A stretch of 38,762 nucleotides of DNA, taken from NCBI GenBank assembly GCA_016935415.1, contig JAFGRA010000038.1, positions 1 through 38,762 on the forward strand, read 5' to 3'. A program made the position numbers and the translations under genes. This stretch comes from Anaerolineales bacterium (GTDB taxonomy: Bacteria > Chloroflexota > Anaerolineae > Anaerolineales > UBA11579). Below the pieces are notes generated by a model that was not told the DNA's origin, made no database searches, and saw only the letters and a program-made list of their open reading frames with translations. The stretch's first letter is position 1, and each line of letters starts with the position of its first letter. Positions 17,757-26,094 of the stretch are shown here, in pieces.

Positions 17757-17784
17757 TTCAGAAAATCACAACAAAGGGTATAAT
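17757..17784 (+). promoter_or_regulatory. candidate promoter giving a leaderless mRNA
   Basis: TTCAGA (17757-17762) and a consensus TATAAT (17779-17784) are 16 bases apart. The ATG of the next gene begins only 7 bases after the -10 box, so the transcript would start at or next to the start codon. No Shine-Dalgarno sequence is present. Confidence 0.5.
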
Positions 17785-17791
17785 TGGCGAC

Positions 17792-18937
17792 ATGCAAAAT
17801 TCGAACCTAGATGAAACCATGCCCGTCCGGCCAGACAAAACGCCGGAAGAATCTTCTGCTGATATGTCAGAAACCCAAGAAATCAAACGCCCGGCGGAGC
17901 GTGATGAATCTGCATCCCAGGAAATCGAATACCAATCGATCTTGCACCTGGATGGGGAAGATCCACCAGAGGAACCTCCGGAAAACGGCGATGAACCACC
18001 TAAACGCCGCCGCTGGTTCCGTTGGATCCTCGCCGGTATCGTCGTTTTTATCTTGATTGTCGCGCTGGGGGGCTATCTCGGTATGCGGGATGCGCAAAGC
18101 ATCATCAATGCCGAACGCACTCAGCAAGCTGCCGTAGAAGCCGTGATCCAGTTCCGCATGGGCGAAGAAGATCTGGCCGCATTGCGCTGCGGCACCGCTA
18201 TTCAACGCTTCCAATACGTTGCCCGTGTCAACCCCGAATACCCCGGCTTGCAGGAAAATCTGGTTGCCGCTCAAATTTGCAGCGGCGGTACAGCTACCCC
18301 CACGGTTGCGATCCCCCCCACAGTGACCCCCACCCCGGACAATCGGCAAGGCGAAGAACTATACACAGAAGCCAAGGCTTTGTTAGCGGCCGAAGATTGG
18401 AACGTACTGCTCGACACGCTCGACTCTCTGCGTAATAACGAACCAGAATTCAACGCCGTTGAAATCGACGGCATGTACTACATCGCCTTGCGTAACCGCG
18501 GTGTAGACCGCATTCTGGTACAGGGGGATCTGGAAGGCGGCATCTTCGACCTGAACCGCGCCGAACAATACGGCCCGCTCGATGCCGAAGCAGATGCCTA
18601 TCGCAATTGGGCCAGTTGGCACATCACCGGATTGAGCTTCTGGGAAATCGATTGGGGCCAAGCTCTCTATTACTTCAACCAGGTTGCCATCGCCGCACCG
18701 AACCTGTGGGATGGCTCCTATTACGCCCAAGACCGGCTGGCAACTGCCCAGGTCGGCTACGCCGGAGAACTCATCGAGCAGGCCGACAACTTACTGCTGC
18801 ACCGCGAATGGTGCGAAGCCGACAACATCTACAAGGAGTCGGAGAATTACGCCCCAATGAACCCCACCGTTGAACCTACGGCGTTATATGCATCCCAAAA
18901 ATGCGAACTGAGCCTGGATGAAGGCGAAGGCGAGTAA
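17792..18937 (+). CDS. single-pass membrane protein with TPR-like extracytoplasmic domain
   Basis: The 381-residue product has a charged, Pro/Glu-rich cytoplasmic N-terminus (about residues 1-72), a basic stop-transfer stretch KRRRWFR, and one transmembrane helix at about residues 77-97. An outer part follows, with a Thr/Pro linker (TPTVAIPPTVTPTPDN) between two helical regions rich in paired-helix, TPR-like spacing (ELYTEAKALLAAEDW, LDTLDSLRNNEPEFN). It may serve as a membrane scaffold. No enzymatic motif was found. The upstream divergent gene is amrB. Translation probably starts on a leaderless message. Confidence 0.75.
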   Translation: MQNSNLDETMPVRPDKTPEESSADMSETQEIKRPAERDESASQEIEYQSILHLDGEDPPEEPPENGDEPPKRRRWFRWILAGIVVFILIVALGGYLGMRDAQSIINAERTQQAAVEAVIQFRMGEEDLAALRCGTAIQRFQYVARVNPEYPGLQENLVAAQICSGGTATPTVAIPPTVTPTPDNRQGEELYTEAKALLAAEDWNVLLDTLDSLRNNEPEFNAVEIDGMYYIALRNRGVDRILVQGDLEGGIFDLNRAEQYGPLDAEADAYRNWASWHITGLSFWEIDWGQALYYFNQVAIAAPNLWDGSYYAQDRLATAQVGYAGELIEQADNLLLHREWCEADNIYKESENYAPMNPTVEPTALYASQKCELSLDEGEGE

Positions 18938-18950
18938 TTTCCATCTACTT

Positions 18951-19460
18951 ATGACAGAAACTCCTGAAATTATTTTATTGGTTTCATTCTGGTTGCACAT
19001 GCTTGCCACGGTTGCCTGGATTGGGGGATTAGCCGCCGTGGTATTTTTTATCCTCCCTATTGCCAAACGCGCACAAGACGCGGATACATACGCCCAAACC
19101 CTGACCGCCGCCAACCAACGCCTGGATGTGATTGGCTGGCTGAGTCTGGTCGTGCTGGTCGCCAGCGGTATGTTCCAGATGAGCGCCAACCCCAATTATG
19201 AAGGCTTCCTGGCCGTCACCAATGCCTGGGCGCGTGCCATCCTACTCAAGCACATCGTCTTCTTCGCCATGATCGCCGTCAGCGCATACCTGACCTGGGG
19301 CATCACCCCGGGTCTAAAACGCGTCGCCCTCAAGAAAGCGCGTAACCTGGACGCGCCCGAAGAAACCAAATTACTCAAACGCGCCACCGTCCTGATCTAC
19401 CTCAACCTGATCCTGGGGGCAGTCGTGTTAGTCTTTACCGCTTTAGCCCGCATCGCGTAA
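18951..19460 (+). CDS. CopD-like (DUF2269-like) four-helix membrane protein
   Basis: The product of about 169 residues has four hydrophobic helices and the pattern FWLHMLATVAWIGGLAAVVFF near the start, then GWLSLVVLVASGMFQM, LLKHIVFFAMIAVSAYLTW and a last helix. The conserved HMLATVAWIGG and LKH histidines resemble CopD-domain and related haem/copper membrane proteins, but transport of copper is not shown. The start is uncertain: ATG 18951 follows the previous stop by 13 bases, whereas an in-frame ATG at 18918 would overlap the previous gene; neither has a clear ribosome site. Confidence 0.7.
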   Translation: MTETPEIILLVSFWLHMLATVAWIGGLAAVVFFILPIAKRAQDADTYAQTLTAANQRLDVIGWLSLVVLVASGMFQMSANPNYEGFLAVTNAWARAILLKHIVFFAMIAVSAYLTWGITPGLKRVALKKARNLDAPEETKLLKRATVLIYLNLILGAVVLVFTALARIA

Positions 19461-19595
19461 TCTTAATCACTGGAACTTTGAGGGGAGAGATGTTCAGTGT
19501 CATCACCCCAATCAGTGCTTCAATGATTCCAGTTACTATCCGGCACAATCCTTGCACGTTTAAGAGCACAACAGGATGTGAGGTATATTGCCGTG

Positions 19596-20021
19596 ATGAC
19601 GACTTGGATTTCAAATTTAGCCCTGGTTACCATTCAAATCGGCTTTGCCGGACTGTTAGGTGTGCTGTTTAGTCACCTTACGGGCACCGGTCTGCGTTGG
19701 AAACGCCTGGCCGGAATTAGCCTGGGGGCATTGCTCTTTGTGCCCGTCACGCTGGCATTGCCCTTGCCTGCCTTCTGGCAATGCCTCGTGACTTTGCTCG
19801 CACTCAATTTAATGGTGATCTACACCCTGCGCCCACCCGCAATTCCTGATTGGCTTTGGTCGCCGGAATTTGGTTGGCGCTATGCCGGTTTTGTAATGAC
19901 GCTGATCTTACTATGGAGTCTCGCCAACGGGCGCACCCCGGCCGCGATATTATTAGGATTACTGGCTGCCCTGGCCGGAGCCCTGGCCTGGCTGCGAGGG
20001 ACGACTTTCGCGAACGAGTAA
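19596..20021 (+). CDS. hydrophobic membrane protein, function unknown
   Basis: The product of about 141 residues is almost all hydrophobic, with four or five predicted membrane segments (LALVTIQIGFAGLLGVLF, ISLGALLFVPVTLALPLPAF, AGFVMTLILLWSLA, AAILLGLLAALAGALAWL). No family was recognised. Starts at GTG 19578, GTG 19593 or ATG 19596 are possible; the ATG is preferred because GTGAGG lies upstream at about 12 bases. It sits between the CopD-like gene and murJ. Confidence 0.55.
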   Translation: MTTWISNLALVTIQIGFAGLLGVLFSHLTGTGLRWKRLAGISLGALLFVPVTLALPLPAFWQCLVTLLALNLMVIYTLRPPAIPDWLWSPEFGWRYAGFVMTLILLWSLANGRTPAAILLGLLAALAGALAWLRGTTFANE

Positions 20022-20050
20022 TTCACCGGCACGCCAACATCCTGGGGATA

Positions 20051-20087
20051 AAACCTCCCGCGCTTCCAATTGCAGGAGGTTTTGCTT
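20051..20087 (+). terminator. weak terminator-like hairpin
   Basis: AAACCTCC and GGAGGTTT form an 8-bp stem around a 16-base loop, followed by TGCTTT. It is 29 bases after the preceding stop. The long loop makes it a modest candidate. Confidence 0.4.
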
Positions 20088-20114
20088 TAAGTGACTATGC
20101 GCAATACACCAAAC

Positions 20115-20143
20115 AAGACAGAACTTCACAAACATGATAGAAT
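20115..20143 (+). promoter_or_regulatory. candidate murJ promoter
   Basis: AAGACA (20115-20120) and TAGAAT (20138-20143) are 17 bases apart, 48 bases before the murJ ATG. No strong ribosome site precedes that ATG. Confidence 0.35.
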
Positions 20144-20191
20144 TCACATCTGCATGTGCCCACTAACTAGCTCCCGTACCCCCAAGCACTT

Positions 20192-21712
20192 ATGAAGCAT
20201 TTCGCCCGCTCTTCCCTGCTGGTTGCCTTTTTCTTTGGCATCGACAAAGTCCTGGCATTTGTGCGCCAGACCATCCTGGCCCGCCAGTTCGGCCTATCCT
20301 ACGAACTGGATGTCTTCAACGCCGCCAACAACGTCCCCGATCTGCTCTCGGCGCTGATCTCCGGCGGGGCGCTGGGTATCGCCCTGATCCCGGTACTCTC
20401 CGAATATATGGAGCAAAAAGGGCGCAAAGAAGCCTGGGATTTGTTCTCGCGCGTCATCAACCTGGGCTTCATTGTTACCGGCGTGATCGCCGTGATCGTT
20501 GCTATTTTCGCGCCTTACATCATTGGCAATATCATCGCCCCTGGCTTCCCTGCCGAACAAAAAGCCCTGGCCGTCGAACTCATGCGCCTCGACTTGATCG
20601 CTATTATGATCTTCTCGATCAGCGGCTTGGTGATGGCCGGCTTGCAGGCTAACCAACACTTCCTGTTACCCGCCATCGCTCCGGCGCTCTACAACATCGG
20701 GCAGATTTTTGGGGCAGCGGTGCTAGCCCCCGAATCCGGCTTGAACATGGGCATCCACGGCCTGGTATATGGTGTGATCATTGGCGCGGCTTTGCACCTC
20801 CTCGTCCAGGCTCCAGGGCTGGCGCGTTACGGCTACAAATGGACGCCCACCCTCGGCCTGCGTTCACCGGGCATGCGCAAGGTGTACTCCTTGCTTGGGC
20901 CGCGGGTGGTCACCAAATTCTTCGTTTTCATCTTCTTCATCGTGCGTGACAACCTGGCTTCCAGTATGGGCGAAGGTGCTGTAACCGCCTTGAATATGGG
21001 CTGGTTCATCATGCAGGTACCCGAAACGCTTTTGGGTACGGCCATCGCCATCACTCTGCTGCCGACTGTTTCCGAACTACTGGCGCAAGGGAAAAAGGAC
21101 GAATTTGCCAAAACGATGAACAGCGCTTACCGCGCCATGCTGGCACTGACCATTCCGGCCGCGGTCTTGCTGGCCGCCGGATTACGCCCATTGGTCGGTG
21201 GTGTTTTTGGGTATACTGCTGCCGAAACCGACCTGGTCGTGCTCGCTACCCGTATCTATTTGCTCGGCCTGATCGGCCACGCCCTGCTGGAAATCAGTGT
21301 GCGTGCCTTTTACGCCCAACAAGATGCCATCACTCCCTTGGCTGCTGCGGCCCTCAACGCCAGTTGGTACATTGGCTTGGCCTTCATCCTGGCGAACCAG
21401 ATCGGTTTTGCTGGAGTGGCGCTGGCAAATACAATTGCCTTCACCAGCGAAGCCCTGCTGGTTATGTTCTTGCTACGCGGCCGCTTCAGGCAGGTGCTCA
21501 ATGTTGGCGGCACGCTCATCCGTGTGCTGCTGATCAGCGCCACAGTTGGGTTAGGTATCTTCATCCTGCTGCGCTTACCCTTCTTCACCAATCTATCCAC
21601 TTTGATGAGTGTTGCCACAGCGGGTGCCGCGATGGCTGTTGGTCTGTTGATCGTCGCTCCCTTCATCTGGCCGGAAGTCAAGCTGCTGCTTCAACTGGGG
21701 ACAAGAGACTAG
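20192..21712 (+). CDS. murJ: MurJ/MviN-type lipid II flippase
   Basis: The 506-residue polytopic protein (about 14 helices) begins with the characteristic SLLVAFFFGIDKVLAFVRQ, ILARQFGLSYELDVFNAANN and VPDLLSALISGGALGIALIP of the MurJ/MVIN family of the MOP exporter superfamily. It continues with internal motifs such as ETLLGTAIAITLLPTVSELL. It moves the peptidoglycan precursor lipid II across the cytoplasmic membrane. Length is normal. It may instead flip another lipid-linked glycan, since Chloroflexota can carry several MVIN-type proteins. The TAG stop is also the first triplet of an 8-bp-period repeat. Confidence 0.9.
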   Translation: MKHFARSSLLVAFFFGIDKVLAFVRQTILARQFGLSYELDVFNAANNVPDLLSALISGGALGIALIPVLSEYMEQKGRKEAWDLFSRVINLGFIVTGVIAVIVAIFAPYIIGNIIAPGFPAEQKALAVELMRLDLIAIMIFSISGLVMAGLQANQHFLLPAIAPALYNIGQIFGAAVLAPESGLNMGIHGLVYGVIIGAALHLLVQAPGLARYGYKWTPTLGLRSPGMRKVYSLLGPRVVTKFFVFIFFIVRDNLASSMGEGAVTALNMGWFIMQVPETLLGTAIAITLLPTVSELLAQGKKDEFAKTMNSAYRAMLALTIPAAVLLAAGLRPLVGGVFGYTAAETDLVVLATRIYLLGLIGHALLEISVRAFYAQQDAITPLAAAALNASWYIGLAFILANQIGFAGVALANTIAFTSEALLVMFLLRGRFRQVLNVGGTLIRVLLISATVGLGIFILLRLPFFTNLSTLMSVATAGAAMAVGLLIVAPFIWPEVKLLLQLGTRD

Positions 21713-21749
21713 TTGGTTAGTTCGATAGTTTGGTAGCTGGATTGTTACA
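21710..21749 (+). repeat. octamer-period repeat TAGTTNNN, site A
   Basis: Successive 8-base units TAGTTGGT, TAGTTCGA, TAGTTTGG, TAGCTGGA and TTGTTACA follow each other without gaps. The first TAG is the murJ stop codon. Related arrays occur at 33097-33128 and 33219-33266. Confidence 0.6.
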
Positions 21750-21851
21750 GGCAGCGGAAATTGCTTCGCGATTTCTAAAGCCGTCGATCTCAAAACTCGA
21801 TTCCCGTATCACCACGTATTTCGAATCTCGCTTCACATATCTCGCCGTCCC

Positions 21852-23096
21852 TCACGGCAAGATCAACCGCACCACGCGCTCGAAGAACAAGTAATCCCAG
21901 GCCCAATTTGTCAGCACCATCAACCGGTTGCGGAAACCGATCAGGCGGAAAAGGTGCACACCCAACCACATTACCCAGGCAACGAACCCGGTGAACGTCC
22001 AACGCCCAAACAGATTAGCCACCGCGGCATTGCGCCCAATCACCGTCATAGCTCCAAGATCGGTGTACCGGAATTGTTCCGGTGCTTCTCCCCGCACTTG
22101 CCGCAAGATATTCTCGGCCGCGGTTTCGGCTTGTTGTGTAGCAACCGGCGCCAGCATCGGCAGTGCTTCACCATCAATCTTGCAACTCGCCAGGTCACCA
22201 ACCACATAAACGCCCGGTAAACCGTTCACCTGTAAAGTTTCAGTCACTTCGATCTGCCCCACCCGATTTGTAGGTAATCCCCAGCCGTCCACCGCTGCCC
22301 CTTTTGCCCCGGCTGACCAAACCACAGTATCTGTCGAGATCACTTCACCGTTTTGCAACCGGACACCGTCCGGGAAAACTTCGTTGACCATTGTTTGCAA
22401 GCGCACATCGACCCCCATTTTTTGTAAACGTTTCAAGGTAAACTCGCTCAGGTTCTCTGGCAGGTAGGTCAGTAAACGATCCAAGCCTTCGATCAAGACC
22501 ACGCTGACTTCCGAGAAATCCAAATTCGGAAAATCCTTCACCAAGGGGCCGCGGATCAATTCTTCCAGGGCACCGGCGAATTCCACCCCGGTTGGCCCTC
22601 CACCCACGATGACAAAAGTCAACATCCGGCGGCGCACTTCGGGGTCTTGCTCGAAGCTGGCCGTCTCGAAGCGGCAGAGGATATGATTGCGCAGGTTGAT
22701 AGCCTGCTCCATTGTACGCAGAGGAAAAGTATATTGCTCGGCGCCCGGCACACCAAAGTAAGACACTGTGCTGCCAGTTGCCAGGACCAAGTAATCGTAA
22801 GGGATTTTGAGGTCGCCAGCATCCAATACCCGAGTTTCAAAATCTACAGCCTGGATCTCTGCCAGGGCAAAGCGCACATTCTTTATCTCCCGCAGAATTT
22901 TGCGTACCGGATGAACAATATCGCCAGGATCAACTTCCGCTGCAGCAACCTGATACAGCAGCGGGAAAAATGTATGATAGTTATTCTTATCAATCAAAGT
23001 AACCTCAACGGGTTTTCCAGCCAATGCTTTGGCCGTCCACAATCCCCCGAAACCAGCCCCCACGATCGCGACGCGCGGAACACTACGCTCTACCAT
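21852..23096 (-). CDS. NAD(P)/FAD-dependent oxidoreductase, NDH-2-like
   Basis: The 414-residue product has an N-terminal FAD site (VAIVGAGFGGLWTAKAL, residues 9-25), a YHTFFPLLYQVAAAEVDP stretch typical of type II NADH dehydrogenases, and a second nucleotide site for NADH (FVIVGGGPTGVEFAGAL, about residue 160). The FAD-contacting VYVVGDLAS is also present. An aromatic and basic C-terminal tail could dock on the membrane. Such enzymes pass electrons from NADH to quinone without pumping protons. GAGAGGAG lies 6 bases before the ATG. It is convergent with murJ. Sulfide:quinone or other substrates cannot be fully excluded. Confidence 0.9.
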   Translation of the reverse strand: MVERSVPRVAIVGAGFGGLWTAKALAGKPVEVTLIDKNNYHTFFPLLYQVAAAEVDPGDIVHPVRKILREIKNVRFALAEIQAVDFETRVLDAGDLKIPYDYLVLATGSTVSYFGVPGAEQYTFPLRTMEQAINLRNHILCRFETASFEQDPEVRRRMLTFVIVGGGPTGVEFAGALEELIRGPLVKDFPNLDFSEVSVVLIEGLDRLLTYLPENLSEFTLKRLQKMGVDVRLQTMVNEVFPDGVRLQNGEVISTDTVVWSAGAKGAAVDGWGLPTNRVGQIEVTETLQVNGLPGVYVVGDLASCKIDGEALPMLAPVATQQAETAAENILRQVRGEAPEQFRYTDLGAMTVIGRNAAVANLFGRWTFTGFVAWVMWLGVHLFRLIGFRNRLMVLTNWAWDYLFFERVVRLILP

Positions 23097-23283
23097 TAAT
23101 CACTCCTCTCTCAAAAATGCACCAACAAACGGCAATTCCTCAACTTTCCAATCCTCGCAGCAAGCTGCAGCACATACTGGAATTTTGTCTCTTCGGGAAC
23201 GGAATTGCTCTGCATTCCTTCCATTCATCTTTCCAGTAAACTAACTGATAGCCTTTGGAGGAAGGAATAAACCCAGATCGTCG

Positions 23284-23523
23284 TCAGCCCGGTGGCAGCG
23301 CCTCGTCGCCGTACGTATGCCGCACCACCGCCCCAAAGGGACAGACCGCCACGCATTCCATACAACCCCAACAGCGACTCATATCGATGAAGGGACTCTC
23401 TTGCTTGTCGAAACGTACGAAGGCACTGCCACGGCAGGATTCGTCGGCCAAGCAGCGTTTGCATACGCGGCAGAGGCCGTCATCGATCTTGAGCATGATG
23501 TTTCGGGCAGTACCATCGGTCAT
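23284..23523 (-). CDS. small 2x[4Fe-4S] ferredoxin-like protein
   Basis: The 79-residue product has two cysteine groups: C18-x2-C21-x2-C24-x5-C30 and C51-x2-C54-x2-C57-x3-C61, the second followed by Pro as in classic clostridial-type ferredoxins. It could bind two [4Fe-4S] clusters and carry electrons, or be a small subunit of a larger oxidoreductase. The first group's five-residue last gap is unusual. GAGG lies 7 bases before the ATG. It is upstream of the NDH-2-like gene on the same strand with a 187-base gap, in which nothing else was recognised. Confidence 0.8.
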   Translation of the reverse strand: MTDGTARNIMLKIDDGLCRVCKRCLADESCRGSAFVRFDKQESPFIDMSRCWGCMECVAVCPFGAVVRHTYGDEALPPG

Positions 23524-23537
23524 TCAGGCGCCTCTAT

Positions 23538-23553
23538 TGTGATATATTTCACT
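23538..23553. promoter_or_regulatory. CRP/FNR-family-like binding site
   Basis: TGTGA, six bases and TCACT match the CRP-type pattern TGTGA-N6-TCACA with one change. The site lies just upstream of the ferredoxin-like gene's ribosome site and close to a possible minus-strand -10 box (TAATAT, 23554-23559), so a bound regulator could block the transcription start. No such regulator is in the window. Confidence 0.35.
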
Positions 23554-23662
23554 ATATTACTCTACTTACTAGACGATAATAAGGAGCGATTAATTACCCC
23601 CAATTTTACCCGAAAGCCGGAGAATCTGCCGAACTGGAAATGCTAACCTCATTGTCAAACAC

Positions 23663-23693
23663 GAAGATACCCGGCCATTCACCGGGTATCTTC
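23663..23693. terminator. strong hairpin downstream of the hexuronate operon
   Basis: GAAGATACCCGG, a 7-base loop and CCGGGTATCTTC make a perfect 12-bp stem. It is about 95 bases beyond the stop of the SDR gene on the minus strand, but the following T-rich stretch is poor, so it may be an RNA 3'-end stabiliser rather than a classic terminator. Confidence 0.5.
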
Positions 23694-23717
23694 ATAGGAG
23701 ATAAAAGATATACAATG

Positions 23718-23738
23718 GCAAATCGCGATGCGATTTGC
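23718..23738. repeat. short perfect inverted repeat GCAAATCGC/GCGATTTGC
   Basis: Two 9-base arms flank GAT. The segment ATGCGATTTGCT recurs about 45 bases further on, just inside the intergenic end at 23775-23786. With the nearby GAAAAAT/ATTTTTC stem it makes a cluster of hairpins after the operon. Confidence 0.5.
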
Positions 23739-23785
23739 TTAAGAAAAATATTCGATTTTTCGACGACAAATCCTATGCGATTTGC

Positions 23786-24619
23786 TCACACACCGCTAAA
23801 AGCCTGGAAGCCGCCATCCACCGGCACGACCACACCAGTGATAAAACTCGACGCCGGAGAAAGTAGCCAAAACATCGTCCCCAGCAGGTCATCCGGGGTA
23901 CCGAAACGCCCCATTGGGGTATGCGCAATGATCTGGTGGCCGCGGTCGGTCAACTCGCCGCTGTCCGCTTCGGTCAGCAGGCGTTCGTTCTGCTTGGTCA
24001 GGAAGAAACCCGGCGCAATCGCATTGACGCGGATGGCGGGCGAATATTCCTGAGCGATGTGCGTCGCCAGCCATTGCGTGAAATTGCTGACCGCAGCCTT
24101 GGCTGCAGAATAGGCCGGAATGCGCGTCAGCGGGCGAAAGGCGTTCATTGAAGAAATGTTCAGGATCGTGCCTGCATCCCGCTCAACCATGTGCTTACCA
24201 AAGACCTGGCTGGGCAACAATGTGCCGATGAAGTTCAGGTTGAACACCCACTGCACGGCATCGGCGGGCAAATCGAAGAAAGACTTATCAGCCGAAGTGG
24301 TGGCCTGGGACTTATTGCCACCCGCCCCATTGATTAGAATGTCGACCACGCCATAAGTATCCAACACCTTCTGGCACGCCGCCGTCACGCTTTCCAAATC
24401 GAGTACGTTACAAACCACCGCAATCGCCTCGCCCCCGGCCGCCACGATCTCATCTACCACTTTCTCGGCTGCCTCCAACGTGATATCCAACACGGCCACC
24501 TTAGCGCCCGCCTGTCCCAGGGCCTTACACATCGCGCCACACAATACGCCGCCCCCACCAGTAACCGCGGCTACCTTGCCTGCTACATCAAACAAATTAT
24601 CCGGATTTTTCTCACTCAT
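23786..24619 (-). CDS. SDR family reductase, probable D-fructuronate reductase (D-mannonate oxidoreductase)
   Basis: The 277-residue classical short-chain dehydrogenase has the nucleotide-binding TGGGGVLCG (residues 20-28), an NGAGG variant of the NNAG motif, catalytic Ser in ISSMNA (about 156-157), and Tyr170/Lys174 in YSAAK. Its place behind uronate isomerase (UxaC) and tagaturonate epimerase (UxaE) genes suggests it reduces D-fructuronate to D-mannonate with NAD(P)H. This pathway role is inferred from context only. ATG 24619 is preferred over an adjacent in-frame GTG at 24622, AAAGG lying 7 bases before it. Only 11 bases separate it from uxaE. Confidence 0.85.
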   Translation of the reverse strand: MSEKNPDNLFDVAGKVAAVTGGGGVLCGAMCKALGQAGAKVAVLDITLEAAEKVVDEIVAAGGEAIAVVCNVLDLESVTAACQKVLDTYGVVDILINGAGGNKSQATTSADKSFFDLPADAVQWVFNLNFIGTLLPSQVFGKHMVERDAGTILNISSMNAFRPLTRIPAYSAAKAAVSNFTQWLATHIAQEYSPAIRVNAIAPGFFLTKQNERLLTEADSGELTDRGHQIIAHTPMGRFGTPDDLLGTMFWLLSPASSFITGVVVPVDGGFQAFSGV

Positions 24620-24630
24620 CACTCATCCTT

Positions 24631-26076
24631 TTATACCCGCGCAAATGGTTTGATATGCTTTTCAAAATGAGATTTCAGGCCTTCGGCATAGGCCGCTTCA
24701 TGTTGCCGCAATAAGGTCATCAACCGTTCACCATACTCATCCAGCACCGAACCGAAGGTAACGTGCAACACCTGCCGGGCATCGAACTGCTCGAATAACA
24801 CCAGCAAGTCCGCGTCCCGGAGCGCATCGGCCGCCGGAACCCTTTCAACGTTGCCGGAGACGTGATAAGTAGCGCGGTCAGTGTTATACCGCCCGCGTGA
24901 GAAATTCAGGATCTCGCGGAAGAACGCCGGATCGATTGCCGCGGCCACGCGCAGCGCTTCCAGATAGCTGGTACCAGCCGTCTTCACATGCACCCTGCCG
25001 CCGGTATACTCAGCAACCAACGGGTAAATGCTGAATTTATCCGAGCCGGTATGGACACTCAACTTATAGCTGCCGTAGTGTTTCATCACCGCCGCATGTC
25101 CGGCCACATCCTGCTCGAACGCCTGTAAATCGCCAATGTAATCCACGCCTTTCTCAAAACTGCCGATAAAGCGCGGCGCCAGGCTGTTTACCGGGATACC
25201 CAGCCGCTTCAGTTCACCGGCAATAAAAAAATGTTCTTCTGGGGACGTGGGTGTATCGGTCTCATCCACCGACATTTCCAGGTCAAAACCGCCGTCCTTG
25301 CTGCCAGCCTGGATGTGTTCGAAGACATTTTTAGCATGCGCAATGCTGCGCCCATACTTCGCCGCGGCTCGCAGCAAGTCCACTTCGCTGAAATTGATCG
25401 TAATTCCATCTAAATTGAAGTCGTGATCGAGATAGTGCTTATATAGTTCTTCCGGCGATGAATCGAGTTGTTCCCAGGGCAAAGCCGCCACTTTTTCACG
25501 CAGCACAGCCACCGCTGCGGTATGGGCGGCGTTATCAACATGGTCACCCGGATCGATGGTGAAGAAGGTATAACCGGCTTCCAAGAATGCGGGCAAGGAG
25601 GTAACTTCCTTGATATGATCGGCGTCCGCCCCCCAGGCCGCCTGCCACCCCATCTGGAAAACGCCCCACATAGCATCATCTATCACTTGCTGGGGCGTAC
25701 GGCCGGTGCGGTCATTCTCGCGCACGGATTGCTGGGCAAAGATCGGCATCACTCCCGAATCCCCCATCGAAGCCACATGTCCTGGCGTGGCGACCCCCAA
25801 GCGATCACCAAACCCCATCGAGGTGGCTACCCCCAACGGAACTGGATTTAGCCAGGACAAATGCGCTCGCAATTCGCGCGCGTTGGCAGCGGATAGCGGA
25901 AATAGCGAAAAATCTTCGGCCGCATCCATTCCACCTTCGAAGCCAGCGCTGTTACCCCGCACACCCAGAAATTTATTCTCCGTACCCTGCTCCTTTACCA
26001 GGGAATACACGCTTCCATCGTGCTCAATCTCAGAAGCAGGATAGTTCACTAACGTGTCCGTAAGGTGGCTTTCCAT
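24631..26076 (-). CDS. uxaE: tagaturonate/fructuronate epimerase (UxaE family)
   Basis: The 481-residue product resembles the UxaE family described in Thermotoga, which interconverts D-tagaturonate and D-fructuronate and so joins galacturonate and glucuronate catabolism. Visible stretches include MGFGDRLGVATPGHVA, PIFAQQSVREN, WGADADHIKE, TFFTIDPGDHVD, SVHTGSDKFSIYP and VKTAGTSYLEALR, rich in Asp/His residues suitable for a metal site in a barrel. Location between uxaC and a reductase gene strongly supports the role. It starts 18 bases after the uxaC stop, indicating one operon. The family is recognised from memory of its pattern and gene neighbourhood. Confidence 0.85.
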   Translation of the reverse strand: MESHLTDTLVNYPASEIEHDGSVYSLVKEQGTENKFLGVRGNSAGFEGGMDAAEDFSLFPLSAANARELRAHLSWLNPVPLGVATSMGFGDRLGVATPGHVASMGDSGVMPIFAQQSVRENDRTGRTPQQVIDDAMWGVFQMGWQAAWGADADHIKEVTSLPAFLEAGYTFFTIDPGDHVDNAAHTAAVAVLREKVAALPWEQLDSSPEELYKHYLDHDFNLDGITINFSEVDLLRAAAKYGRSIAHAKNVFEHIQAGSKDGGFDLEMSVDETDTPTSPEEHFFIAGELKRLGIPVNSLAPRFIGSFEKGVDYIGDLQAFEQDVAGHAAVMKHYGSYKLSVHTGSDKFSIYPLVAEYTGGRVHVKTAGTSYLEALRVAAAIDPAFFREILNFSRGRYNTDRATYHVSGNVERVPAADALRDADLLVLFEQFDARQVLHVTFGSVLDEYGERLMTLLRQHEAAYAEGLKSHFEKHIKPFARV

Positions 26077-26094
26077 CCTAATCCAAGTCCTTTC

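Noticed and set aside
19490-19672. 60-codon frame with a good GAGGGGAGAG ribosome site ahead of the 141-residue membrane protein
   Set aside because: Its translation is not protein-like and it overlaps the more credible membrane gene in another frame by about 75 bases; it may at most be an upstream regulatory frame.
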